Positions 53,442-62,019 of a DNA stretch of 64,000 nucleotides are shown one piece after another. Location of the stretch: the NCBI GenBank assembly GCA_023429375.1, contig JAEYVY010000017.1, positions 15,200-79,199 on the forward strand, given 5' to 3'. The notes beneath the pieces are model-generated. The model saw only the letters and a list, made by a program, of their open reading frames with translations, made no database searches and was not told the DNA's origin. Positions within the stretch are counted from its first letter, which is position 1. The number at the start of each line of letters is the position of its first letter. The DNA is from Bacteroidota bacterium. GTDB lineage: Bacteria > Bacteroidota > Bacteroidia > Bacteroidales > Tannerellaceae. A program made the translations under genes and the position numbers.

Positions 53442-53786
53442 ATGCCTAGATCAGTAAATCATGTTGCTTCAAGAGCAAAAAGAAAACGGATTTTAAAACT
53501 TACCCGTGGTTACTATGGCGCACGTAAAAATGTGTGGACAGTAGCAAAGAATACATGGGAAAAAGGTTTAACGTATGCATTCCGTGACCGTCGTAATAAG
53601 AAACGTTCTTTCCGTGCATTGTGGATACAACGTATCAATGCTGCTGCACGTTTGGAAGGTATGTCTTATTCTCGCTTAATGGGAGCTTTGCATGCTGCAG
53701 GTATTGAAATCAACCGTAAGGTTCTTGCAGACTTAGCAGTAAATCATCCTGAAGCTTTCAAAGCAATCGTTGAGAAAGTAAAGTAA
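53442..53786 (+). CDS. rplT: 50S ribosomal protein L20
   Basis: A 114-residue basic protein starting MPRSVNHVASRAKRKRILKLTRGYYGARKN, with RDRRNKKRSFRALWIQRINAAAR and the C-terminal globular part. It ends the thrS cluster and is followed by a good terminator. The 98-bp gap after rpmI could hold an L20 autoregulatory site, but I could not identify one. Confidence 0.98.
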   Translation: MPRSVNHVASRAKRKRILKLTRGYYGARKNVWTVAKNTWEKGLTYAFRDRRNKKRSFRALWIQRINAAARLEGMSYSRLMGALHAAGIEINRKVLADLAVNHPEAFKAIVEKVK

Positions 53787-53811
53787 GCTTATTCTAAAAA
53801 AGGATACTATA

Positions 53812-53848
53812 AATCCGGGTTTGTCATCGACAAGTCCGGATTTTTTTG
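53812..53848 (+). terminator. Terminator of the thrS-rplT operon
   Basis: AAATCCGG and CCGGATTT with an inner TTGTC/GACAA pairing form a long stem, followed by seven T. Intrinsic terminator for the plus strand. Confidence 0.88.
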
Positions 53849-53890
53849 TTCTGATTAAACGAAATGATGCGAATAGACTTTGACTAAACA

Positions 53891-53927
53891 AAAAAAGAGA
53901 ATGTCCCATGGGGGCATTCTCTTTTTT
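53891..53927. terminator. Terminator of ferritin gene, bidirectional
   Basis: AAAAAAGAGAATG and CATTCTCTTTTTT form a perfect 13-bp stem with an 11-base loop and T runs on both sides. It stands 19 bp past the ferritin stop codon and opposes the rplT terminator. Confidence 0.85.
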
Positions 53928-53945
53928 GTTATATGGGATTCTGTA

Positions 53946-54428
53946 TTATCTTTTACCTAATTCCATATCGAAGAAAGCAATGTTCTTTTCTCCCAAAAGT
54001 TTTAATCTTTCAACTAATTTTTGAGCAGTTTCTTCTTCTTCAACTTGTTCACGAACAAAACCCCAAAGGAAATCTTGTGTAGCTTTGTCCTTTTCTTCTG
54101 AAGCGATATCAACTAATTTGTCGATGAATTCAGAAACACGAACTTCATGTTGATATACATGTTCGAATACTTCAAGAGCTGAACCCCATCCTGTAGGAAC
54201 AACGTTGATTTGTCTTACTTCTGGATTACCACCACGCTTAACACTCCAGTCAATCATGGCATGAGCATGTTCCATCTCTTCTCCAGCTTGTTTTCTTAAC
54301 CAATGAGCACATCCTGAAAGACCCAGTTTGTCAAAATAAATTGACATGGATAGATATAAGTTTGAAGACCACATCTCTTCATTGATCTGCTGATTCAGGG
54401 CATCAGATAGTTTTTTACTTAAAATCAT
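53946..54428 (-). CDS. ftnA: Ferritin
   Basis: A 160-residue four-helix iron-storage protein. Ferroxidase-centre residues are visible in NEEMWSSNLYLSM (first glutamate), AGEEMEHAHAM (Glu and His) and REQVEEEE (late Glu/Gln), with a tyrosine-free loop GGNPEV. It oxidises and stores iron in a 24-subunit shell. There is no heme-ligand methionine of bacterioferritins. A perfect inverted repeat lies in its leader (separate entry). Confidence 0.97.
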   Translation of the reverse strand: MILSKKLSDALNQQINEEMWSSNLYLSMSIYFDKLGLSGCAHWLRKQAGEEMEHAHAMIDWSVKRGGNPEVRQINVVPTGWGSALEVFEHVYQHEVRVSEFIDKLVDIASEEKDKATQDFLWGFVREQVEEEETAQKLVERLKLLGEKNIAFFDMELGKR

Positions 54429-54466
54429 AACTTTAGTATTTTTAAATCGCTATTTACTATATCTAA

Positions 54467-54489
54467 AACAAAACGCACCCCGTTTTGTT
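54467..54489 (-). promoter_or_regulatory. Inverted repeat in the ferritin leader, possible operator or 5' hairpin
   Basis: AACAAAACG and CGTTTTGTT are perfect 9-bp arms around CACCC. The element begins about 5 bp past the -7 box at 54494-54501, so it covers the start of transcription. It could be a repressor site or a hairpin at the 5' end of the mRNA. There is no T run after it, so it is not a simple terminator. Confidence 0.6.
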
Positions 54490-54493
54490 CTTT

Positions 54494-54501
54494 CAAAGTT
54501 A
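54494..54501 (-). promoter_or_regulatory. Candidate -7 box of the ferritin gene
   Basis: TAACTTTG on the minus strand, 66 bp ahead of the ATG at 54428. No -33 TTTG at the usual distance, which may mean that the promoter needs an activator. Confidence 0.5.
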
Positions 54502-54548
54502 CAAAAATGTATGGATAATTGTTGTTGTTTATACCTGATAATTCAGAA

Positions 54549-54995
54549 TTAGAGAGCTATTTTGACAACTACTTTTCGAATTTCTCCTTCGCCAATACCC
54601 GGCGCATGGCCATCTTCCGGATAATAAACTACGAATTCTCCCGGATGTATTTGAGTGTAGGTTGTAGGGCGATCATGAAAGAATGTAATATCCTTTTCCG
54701 GATTGTAAGGATCTGAAACGTCCTTCAATTCACTACCGGCTTTCCATCCAATCGTTTCTACTCCTACTAAAGGCAATTGAATATCTATATACTTATTATG
54801 AGTTTCAATTAATGCATCCTTTTTTTCTTTACCTTTGATCGTTGCAATACTGACATATAATTGGGTTCCATCCAATTCGATCTTTCCGTCTTCAAGAGTC
54901 GAAAAGTCTGTATTATGAATGAAATCAAAAGCTTGTTTGAACCTTGGGTGTAGCTTTTCAAATGGTGAAGAGTTCTTTAATGAGTCGTGTATCAT
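54549..54995 (-). CDS. YhcH/YjgK/YiaL family protein
   Basis: A 148-residue cupin-like protein with family marks TLEDGKIELDGTQLYVSIATIKGK, AHxKYIDIQ-like THNKYIDIQLPLVGVETIGW, and FVVYYPEDGHAPGIG with the metal-site histidine. Members are linked with sialic acid or other sugar catabolism in several bacteria; there is no sugar gene next to it here. Single gene, possibly with its own promoter. Confidence 0.92.
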   Translation of the reverse strand: MIHDSLKNSSPFEKLHPRFKQAFDFIHNTDFSTLEDGKIELDGTQLYVSIATIKGKEKKDALIETHNKYIDIQLPLVGVETIGWKAGSELKDVSDPYNPEKDITFFHDRPTTYTQIHPGEFVVYYPEDGHAPGIGEGEIRKVVVKIAL

Positions 54996-55169
54996 AGCTC
55001 TATATGTTTAAGTTTTAATTATAATAACAAATGTCGTATATATTGTTGATATAATTAGCTTTTACATGAATAATTAGTGAAAAACAAACTTTGATAAGAT
55101 AACATTTTGTTCAGACCGATAACCCTTTTGCTGTCAAAGTTGTTGTATTTATACAATAGACGAATTAGA

Positions 55170-57389
55170 ATGAAGATGAATAAAGAGATGACCAAGACGC
55201 TTCCGGTTTTGGATATGAGTTGTGCCGTATGTGCAGGTACTGTTGAACAAACAGTTTTGGGTTTAAAGGGAATAACGAATGCGGCTGTGAATTTTGCGAC
55301 GCATACACTTACTGTTACTTATGACGAAGCCGTAATCCATTTGTCAGAGATTAGGCAAGCCGTACAAGCAGCCGGATACGATTTAATAATTGAAGAAGAA
55401 GATGCTTCCAGCCGTCAGGAGGAATTGGAGGTTGCACGCTATAAGAAACTGAAAAGAAATACAATTGGCGCCTGGGTACTCGCTGTGCCTTTGGCCGTTT
55501 GGGGTATGTTTTTTATGCATGCACCGTATGCCCATTGGATTATGCTGGTCTTGGCGCTGGCTATACTCTTCTTGTTTGGCCGTGATTTCTATGTGAATGG
55601 CTTCAAACATGCCCTTAAAGGGAGTGCCAATATGGATACCCTGGTTTCATTAAGCACCTTAATCGCTTTTCTATTCAGTTTATTCAATACGATTTATCCG
55701 CAGTTCTGGATTGCCAGAGGCATGGAGCCTTATGTTTACTTTGAAGCCTCGGGGGTGATTATCGCCTTTGTTTTGCTAGGCAAGTTGTTGGAGGAACGGG
55801 CCAAACGCAATACTTCTTCTGCCATTAAAGGGTTGATGGGGTTACAGCCTAAGACAGCCTTTCGCGTCTTGCCTGATGGTGTTGAAGAGGAAGTGCTCAT
55901 TTCTCAATTATCAAAGGGAGATAAGATCCGCGTGCATCCGGGAGAACGGATACCGGTAGATGGTGTCTTGGTAGAAGGAAGCTCGTCGGTTGATGAAAGC
56001 ATGCTGAGTGGCGAAGTGATTCCCGTAGTGAAACAACAAGGGAATAAGGCCATGGCGGGAACGATTAACCAGCAAGGCTCTTTTGTTATGGAAGCCACCG
56101 GTGTGGGAGAAGCTACCTTATTAGCCCAAATCGTACGTATGGTGCAAGAGGCGCAAGGCAGCAAAGCGCCTGTTCAGCGTATTGTGGATAAGATAAGCAG
56201 TGTTTTCGTGCCGGTAGTGGTGGGTATTTCACTTCTTACATTTGTTATTTGGCTTGTTGTAGGAGAGGGAGATGCCTTTTCACGCGGCATTATGTCGGCT
56301 GTATCCGTATTAGTCATAGCCTGTCCTTGTGCCTTAGGACTGGCAACACCTACCGCCTTGATGGTTGGCATGGGTAAGGCAGCCGGACGTCATATTCTGA
56401 TTAAAGATGCCTATGCCTTAGAAAATATGTGCAAGGTAGACACTGTGGTATTAGACAAAACGGGAACATTAACCGAAGGTAAGCCATCTGTAGTAGATTC
56501 TTACTGGTTTTCCAAATCCAAAAAGCTTTATTTGGATATTCTGTATACGGCCGAGAATAAATCCGAACATCCGCTGGCTGCTGCCATACTGGAATGGTTG
56601 GATGATTCCGGAGCCTCTGCCATTGAAATGACTGATTTCGAAACCTGTATAGGTCAAGGCATTAAGATGAACGTGGAAGGTACAGTTTACTGGGTCGGAA
56701 ATGAAGCCTTTAAAAATAGCTTCCAAGTCGAACTCACAGATGAAGTACGTGAAGTTATAACCGATTGGCAGAAGAAAGCCAATACAATAGTCTTTTATGG
56801 TGCCGGTTCAACGTTGTTAGCCATGGTAGCCATTGCAGATAGTCTGAAAAGTTCATCACCACAGGCTGTAAAGAAACTGACGAAAAGAGGTGTCGAAGTA
56901 CATCTTCTTACGGGCGATCGTGAAGAGGTTGCTGCTGCTATGGCAGAAAAAGCCGGAATAACGCATTATAAAGCCGGTGTATTACCCGATGGAAAGGAAG
57001 ATTATGTAAAAGAACTTCAAAGCAGAGGACGGATTGTTGCTATGGTGGGTGATGGAATAAATGACTCGCAGGCTCTGGCACGAGCCGATGTAAGCATTGC
57101 CATGGGTAAAGGAACCGATATAGCGATGGATGTAGCTATGGTCACCTTGATGACATCAGACTTGATGCTCTTACCCGAAGCCATACGATTATCCAAGCAA
57201 ACGGTACGCCATATACGTCAGAATCTATTCTGGGCTTTTGTTTATAATATAATCGGTATACCGTTGGCAGCAGGAGTGCTTTTCCCTATAAACGGAACAT
57301 TGTTGAATCCGATGATTGCCAGTGCAGCCATGGCATTTAGTTCTGTTTCTGTTGTGTTGAATAGTTTAAGATTAAAATATACAAATTAA
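55170..57389 (+). CDS. copA: Copper-translocating P-type ATPase
   Basis: One N-terminal heavy-metal domain with C18-A-V-C21 is followed by the P1B-type core: membrane pairs, the actuator motif SGEVIPV, the intramembrane metal site C385-P-C387, the phosphorylated aspartate D429 in DKTGTLTEGKP, the HP motif in SEHPLAAA and GDGINDSQALARADV. The CPC motif and family likeness point to Cu(I) export to the periplasm. I set the start at 55170 (MKMNKEMTKTLPVLDMSC); an earlier TTG in frame at 55107 seems unlikely. A small CxxC protein follows after 12 bp. Confidence 0.95.
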   Translation: MKMNKEMTKTLPVLDMSCAVCAGTVEQTVLGLKGITNAAVNFATHTLTVTYDEAVIHLSEIRQAVQAAGYDLIIEEEDASSRQEELEVARYKKLKRNTIGAWVLAVPLAVWGMFFMHAPYAHWIMLVLALAILFLFGRDFYVNGFKHALKGSANMDTLVSLSTLIAFLFSLFNTIYPQFWIARGMEPYVYFEASGVIIAFVLLGKLLEERAKRNTSSAIKGLMGLQPKTAFRVLPDGVEEEVLISQLSKGDKIRVHPGERIPVDGVLVEGSSSVDESMLSGEVIPVVKQQGNKAMAGTINQQGSFVMEATGVGEATLLAQIVRMVQEAQGSKAPVQRIVDKISSVFVPVVVGISLLTFVIWLVVGEGDAFSRGIMSAVSVLVIACPCALGLATPTALMVGMGKAAGRHILIKDAYALENMCKVDTVVLDKTGTLTEGKPSVVDSYWFSKSKKLYLDILYTAENKSEHPLAAAILEWLDDSGASAIEMTDFETCIGQGIKMNVEGTVYWVGNEAFKNSFQVELTDEVREVITDWQKKANTIVFYGAGSTLLAMVAIADSLKSSSPQAVKKLTKRGVEVHLLTGDREEVAAAMAEKAGITHYKAGVLPDGKEDYVKELQSRGRIVAMVGDGINDSQALARADVSIAMGKGTDIAMDVAMVTLMTSDLMLLPEAIRLSKQTVRHIRQNLFWAFVYNIIGIPLAAGVLFPINGTLLNPMIASAAMAFSSVSVVLNSLRLKYTN

Positions 57390-57401
57390 AGAGGAGGACT
57401 T

Positions 57402-57596
57402 ATGAAGTTTAAAACAAACGCAAAATGCGGTGGATGTGTGTCGGCTATAGGAAATAAACTAAATGAAATAATGAAAGCCGACGATTGGTCTATTGATTTG
57501 GCTACTAAAATACTTGAAGTAAAAGCCGATGTTTCAGCAGAACAAGTTGTGAAGACGGTTGAATCTGCTGGATTTAAGGCAGAACCGGTTGCTTGA
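57402..57596 (+). CDS. Small heavy-metal-associated (HMA) domain protein, CopZ-like
   Basis: A 64-residue ferredoxin-like protein with the metal site C9-G-G-C12 in NAKCGGCVSAIGNKL. The variant CGGC in place of MxCxxC with a preceding lysine is common among Bacteroidetes forms. It should carry copper to the adjoining CopA ATPase. A very strong ribosome site (GAGGAGG) precedes it, so it may be made in excess over CopA. Confidence 0.92.
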   Translation: MKFKTNAKCGGCVSAIGNKLNEIMKADDWSIDLATKILEVKADVSAEQVVKTVESAGFKAEPVA

Positions 57597-57622
57597 ATCG
57601 ATCCTTTTTCGGCGAATATAAC

Positions 57623-57709
57623 AAAGCCCTGAAATTAACGAGCCGTTATCTCCTTTGTGTGTCAAACCCAAGGAAGAAGCTTCTAAATCGTTAATCTCAG
57701 GGCTTTTTA
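57623..57709. terminator. Long two-part stem-loop between convergent metal operons
   Basis: AAAGCCCTGA (57623-57632) pairs with TCAGGGCTTT (57697-57706), and directly inside ATTAACGA (57634-57641) pairs with TCGTTAAT (57688-57695). A T run follows on the plus strand and an A run on the other side, so it can stop both the copA transcript and the efflux operon. The 46-base apex is unusually large for a terminator. Confidence 0.75.
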
Positions 57710-57711
57710 TT

Positions 57712-58890
57712 TTACTCCCATTGGCGCAAAGCCGCGGCAGCAAGTTGGTAGTCCCGTTCGGTTTCCATGAATTGATCGGTCGCTTCGTAATAAGCCGTTA
57801 GCTCCAACAAATAATTGATTAAGGATAGTTGACCTTGATCAAATGCTTTCTTCAGCAAAGCCTCATTATTGGATGTTTTAAGCAACTCGGTATAGTCGTT
57901 CAGTACCTGACGCAGTTTCACGGCTTTCTTGTAATTACTTTTGATCTCGTTGCTGAACTGCAAACGAGCATCGTCGTGTTGCGCTTGAATGGCAATGGTT
58001 TGTGCTTTCTGATGTTTCACCGTGTTTCGTCCTTCCCAAAGCGGAATAGAAACGCCTATGCTAACGCCCTGCTGAGTTGATCCGGGTACACGTTCACTAA
58101 CATAGCCTGCACTCAGTTTAGGCAGGTTTAATGCGCGGGTAAGCTGTTCCTGCTTCCTGCTTAATGAGATGCTTTGTTCAGAAGCTTTGAGGTTGGGATT
58201 CATCTCTTCAGCTCTGGCCATCCACGATGCGAAATCAACCGGCAATAGATAATCGGGGTATGCCCATAAATCTACTAGGTCTATAGGCTGACCACCGTTC
58301 ATGTTTTGCAATTTTTCGATCAAAACAGTCCTTTCAACCAGATTCACCTCATGTGCTTTTCGGATGTTCAGCAGGTGCAATTTGGTCTTGTTGTAATCGA
58401 TGATATTGATTTCTCCTTGCGAATACAAGGACTCGTAGCTCTCAGACAATGTTACAGCATCGGCCAATCGCTGCGATAATTGCTTATCCATTAGGTTGCG
58501 GTAGGTCAGCTCAACACAAAGGAGTCTGGCATCCTGCAGAATGGACCGTTCTTCCGATTCCAAATACAAATCAACCTGCATGTTTTTCCCTTTGCTTAGC
58601 TGATTCTTATAGCGATAGGCCAATGGGAAATCAAAGCTTTGCGTAATACTCAGATCCTTGCGATTGCCCTCTTCTGTCGGACTAACCCAGAGATAACCGA
58701 ATTCCACTTCCGGATTTTCCGGATTCAGTCCGGTCTTATTGCCTATCTTCTCAGCCTTTGCTTTCTCACGAAGGGCATTGAGCGTAGTATTATTTTGTTT
58801 GATACTCTCTAATATGCGGTCCGGACCTTGCTGTGCCCGGACAGTAAAGAAAGTCATGAAAAGAAAAAATACATAAACTGTCTTTTTCAT
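57712..58890 (-). CDS. Outer-membrane efflux channel, TolC family (CusC/CzcC-like)
   Basis: A signal peptide (MKKTVYVFFLFMTFFTVRAQ) is followed by two TolC-type repeats of long coiled helices (about 25-190 and 210-390), with QSFDFPLAYRYKNQ and VSIGVSIPLWEGRN as the beta-barrel crossings. It is shorter (392 residues) than E. coli CusC and lacks a lipobox. It is the last gene of the minus-strand efflux operon, 5 bp after the RND pump. Confidence 0.93.
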   Translation of the reverse strand: MKKTVYVFFLFMTFFTVRAQQGPDRILESIKQNNTTLNALREKAKAEKIGNKTGLNPENPEVEFGYLWVSPTEEGNRKDLSITQSFDFPLAYRYKNQLSKGKNMQVDLYLESEERSILQDARLLCVELTYRNLMDKQLSQRLADAVTLSESYESLYSQGEINIIDYNKTKLHLLNIRKAHEVNLVERTVLIEKLQNMNGGQPIDLVDLWAYPDYLLPVDFASWMARAEEMNPNLKASEQSISLSRKQEQLTRALNLPKLSAGYVSERVPGSTQQGVSIGVSIPLWEGRNTVKHQKAQTIAIQAQHDDARLQFSNEIKSNYKKAVKLRQVLNDYTELLKTSNNEALLKKAFDQGQLSLINYLLELTAYYEATDQFMETERDYQLAAAALRQWE

Positions 58891-58895
58891 AAGTC

Positions 58896-61800
58896 TTATT
58901 CTTTCGTTGTTAACGACTCGTTTTTTACTTGATTACGGTGCATCATCCGGTAAATAATCGGAACGATATACATATTGAGCAGGGTAGAAGTAAACAGCCC
59001 ACCAAGTATGACCTTTGCCATGGGGCTCTGTATCTCATTGCCAGGCAGATCGCCTTGTACCGCCAGGGGTATCAGTGCAAGAGCCGAGCTAAGTGCCGTC
59101 ATCAATATGGGGTTTAATCGATCCAATGAACCACGGTGGATAGCTTCATCAAGGTTGTAGCCATGAGCGTGAAGATCATTGTAGTGTGCCATCAGAAGAA
59201 TTCCGTTCCTTGTGGCAATCCCAAACAAGGAAATAAACCCGATAATAGCCGGAATACTGATTTCACCGGAGGTAAATAATACAGCATAAACACCTCCAAT
59301 GAGCGACAACGGCAGATTTAACAAAATTATGGCTGATTGCATAACATCCTTAAACTGATGATAGAGCAGCAGGAAGATAACCAATATGGCAAATATCGAA
59401 GCAATGAGCAAGATGCGTGAGGCAGTCTGCTCGCTTTCAAATTGGCCGCCGTATTCTACATGGTAGCCTTCCGGAAGATTAATGTCGCTATCAATTTTGT
59501 CCTGAATATCGTTCACTACGCCTCGCAGATCCCTACCGGCCACATTGGCCGACACCACTATCTTACGTTGAACATTCTCGCGACTAATGGTATTCGGACC
59601 GCTTGTCGATACGACTTCTGCAATATATTCCAATGGTATCTTACCTCCATCCGCATCAATGGTGAGTTGTTTTATTTTTGCAGCAGTGTCCTTGTAGTTA
59701 TCATCTACTTTGACGATCAAATCGAATGTTTTACCGTCTTCGTAAACTTGTGAGACTGTTTCGCCTGAAAGCATCGTATTGACTAGCTCGGCAAACTCCG
59801 GAAGTGTAATCCCATATCGGGCCATCATTTCCCGTTTGGGCTTAATCGTCAAATGCGGACGTTCAACCTGTTGTTCTACATTAAGGTCGGCTACACCTTC
59901 TATCTCTCCGACAACCGCTTTGATCTTGTTGCCCAAGGTATACAGGTTATTCAGGTCCGGACCGAACAGTTTGATTGCAATATTCGATTTCGTACCCGAA
60001 AGCATGTGGTCAAGACGGTGTGAGATAGGTTGGCCTACCTCAGAGCTGATGCCCGGTATTGCGGCCAATTTTTTGCGAATCTCTTCGAGCAACTCATCTT
60101 TCGAACGTTTCCCCAAACTAAATGGTGCTTCAATCTCGGATACATTCACGCCAAAGGAATGTTCGTCCAACTCAGCACGACCCGTCTTACGTCCTACAGT
60201 CTGAATTTCCGGAATAGCCAGAAGTGTTTCTTCTACCATGCGACCTATCTTGTCGGATTCATCGAGAGAAATGCCCGGTAATGAATTGACCGTAATCGTA
60301 AACGAACCTTCATTGAAAGGAGGTAAGAAATTACGTCCAAGGAAGAAGAACGTGATAATAGCCGATACAAGGAGAACTCCTGTTCCGGCAACCACCTTCT
60401 TTTGATGTTTTAATGCCCATTGCAGACTATGTTCGTATCCCAGCTTTAATCGGACTACCAACCGAGATTCTTTTTCACCTTTTTCATTTTTGCTTTTACC
60501 CAACAGGTAACTGCAAAGGACAGGAGTGACGGTAAGAGCAATCAGGGTAGAAGCGAACAGAGCCGTTATAAAGGCAATACCCAACGGAATCAACATTCTT
60601 CCTTCCATGCCGCTCAGGAAAAACAGAGGAACGAAGCAAGCAATGATGATTAGCGTAGAATTTAGGATAGGCATACGCACTTCTTTCGATGCTTCGAAAA
60701 CTACGTCGAGCACCTTCATACGCTCACCTTCCGGTTTGAGCCTGTTTTCCCTTAGATGTTTAAATACATTTTCCACATCGATAATCGCATCGTCTACCAA
60801 CGATCCAATGGCAATAGCCATACCACCTAAGCTCATTGTATTAATCGTAAGCCCCATCATTTTTAGAGATAAGATAGAAGCCAATAAGGAGAGCGGAATG
60901 GTAAGAAGGGAAATAAAGGTTGCCCTTCCGTTCATTAGAAACAAGAAGATTACGATGATAACGAAAACAGACCCTTCATAGAGTGATTTCTGTACGTTGG
61001 ATATGGAGCTTTCGATAAATCGCTCTTGTCTGAAAATATCGGTCGACACGCGAATATCCGAAGGCAAATTCTTCTTCAAATCTTGAATCGAAGCATCCAA
61101 ATTTTTGGTCAACTCCAATGTGTTCGTGTTTGGTTGTTTGGTTACGGTCAACAGCACAGCCGACTTTCCTCTTTCCGAAGCAACCCCCAGGCGTGGCAGT
61201 TTGCTGCCTGTTTTGATATCGGCAATATCACGAATCAACACCGGGTAATCTCCCCGTTTGCTTACAACGGCTATTTCAAGTTCTTTAACCTCATTGGTTT
61301 GTAACATGCCTCGAATGATGTATTCGTTCCCATATTCATAGATGATACCTCCCGATGCATTTCTATTCATATTGCGAACCGCAGATAGAGCTTCGTCAAG
61401 ACTGATACCGTAGTGTTTCATTCGTCCCGGATCTAGCAATATCTGATATTCCTTGATATCACCTCCGATTACGGTTACTTGCGCCACGCCACCAGTTGAG
61501 AGCAGACGCGGACGAATGGTCCAATCTGCAATTGTTCGTAATTCCTGCAGAGAGGTTGTATCAGAGCTGAGACCGATTGTCAGCACTTCGCCCATGATAG
61601 ACGATTGAGGTCCTAAAGTTGGTTGGCCAATGTTTTCAGGCAGCGCATCACCAAGGGCGGCAAGCTTTTCGGTAACTATTTGTCTCGCCTTGTAAATGTC
61701 CGTTCCCCAATCGAATTCAACCCAAACGATCGAGAAACCGGTTATAGAAGATGATCGGACACGACGTACGTCTGTAGCCCCGTTGACGGCCGTTTCAATT

Positions 61801-62003
61801 GGGAAAGTAACGAGCCTTTCCACCTCTTCTGCAGCCATCCCGTTTGCTTCGGTCATCACTACCACCGTTGGAGCATTCAGGTCGGGAAAAACGTCGATCT
61901 CCATGTTTTTGGCCACATAGAATCCTCCAAACAAAAGGAGGAATGCCGCTACAAGGATGACGATCCGGTTGTTTAATGCAAAATGTATGATTTTATTCAG
62001 CAT
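58896..62003 (-). CDS. RND heavy-metal efflux pump, CusA/CzcA family
   Basis: A 1035-residue inner-membrane pump with twelve membrane segments and two large periplasmic loops. The family signature is clear in VEFDWGTDIYKARQIVTEKL, LGGMAIAIGSLVDDAIIDVENVFKHL (charged residues of the proton relay in helix 4), and the second half GEISIPAIIGFISLFGIATRNGILLMAHY. The gene works with the adaptor (16 bp upstream) and the TolC channel (5 bp downstream) to push metal ions from periplasm to outside. The histidine-rich adaptor argues for zinc, cobalt or nickel, and the nearby CopA for copper; motif alone does not decide. Confidence 0.95.
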   Translation of the reverse strand: MLNKIIHFALNNRIVILVAAFLLLFGGFYVAKNMEIDVFPDLNAPTVVVMTEANGMAAEEVERLVTFPIETAVNGATDVRRVRSSSITGFSIVWVEFDWGTDIYKARQIVTEKLAALGDALPENIGQPTLGPQSSIMGEVLTIGLSSDTTSLQELRTIADWTIRPRLLSTGGVAQVTVIGGDIKEYQILLDPGRMKHYGISLDEALSAVRNMNRNASGGIIYEYGNEYIIRGMLQTNEVKELEIAVVSKRGDYPVLIRDIADIKTGSKLPRLGVASERGKSAVLLTVTKQPNTNTLELTKNLDASIQDLKKNLPSDIRVSTDIFRQERFIESSISNVQKSLYEGSVFVIIVIFLFLMNGRATFISLLTIPLSLLASILSLKMMGLTINTMSLGGMAIAIGSLVDDAIIDVENVFKHLRENRLKPEGERMKVLDVVFEASKEVRMPILNSTLIIIACFVPLFFLSGMEGRMLIPLGIAFITALFASTLIALTVTPVLCSYLLGKSKNEKGEKESRLVVRLKLGYEHSLQWALKHQKKVVAGTGVLLVSAIITFFFLGRNFLPPFNEGSFTITVNSLPGISLDESDKIGRMVEETLLAIPEIQTVGRKTGRAELDEHSFGVNVSEIEAPFSLGKRSKDELLEEIRKKLAAIPGISSEVGQPISHRLDHMLSGTKSNIAIKLFGPDLNNLYTLGNKIKAVVGEIEGVADLNVEQQVERPHLTIKPKREMMARYGITLPEFAELVNTMLSGETVSQVYEDGKTFDLIVKVDDNYKDTAAKIKQLTIDADGGKIPLEYIAEVVSTSGPNTISRENVQRKIVVSANVAGRDLRGVVNDIQDKIDSDINLPEGYHVEYGGQFESEQTASRILLIASIFAILVIFLLLYHQFKDVMQSAIILLNLPLSLIGGVYAVLFTSGEISIPAIIGFISLFGIATRNGILLMAHYNDLHAHGYNLDEAIHRGSLDRLNPILMTALSSALALIPLAVQGDLPGNEIQSPMAKVILGGLFTSTLLNMYIVPIIYRMMHRNQVKNESLTTKE

Positions 62004-62019
62004 ATTCTATCCTCCTTGT

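Noticed and set aside
55107..55169. Earlier TTG start of copA giving 21 more residues
   Set aside because: The extra part lacks likeness to CopA proteins, and ATG codons at 55170 and 55176 fit the metal domain start.
59779..60981. Long plus-strand open frames opposite the RND pump
   Set aside because: Antisense shadows in a conserved pump gene; low-complexity serine/threonine-rich products.
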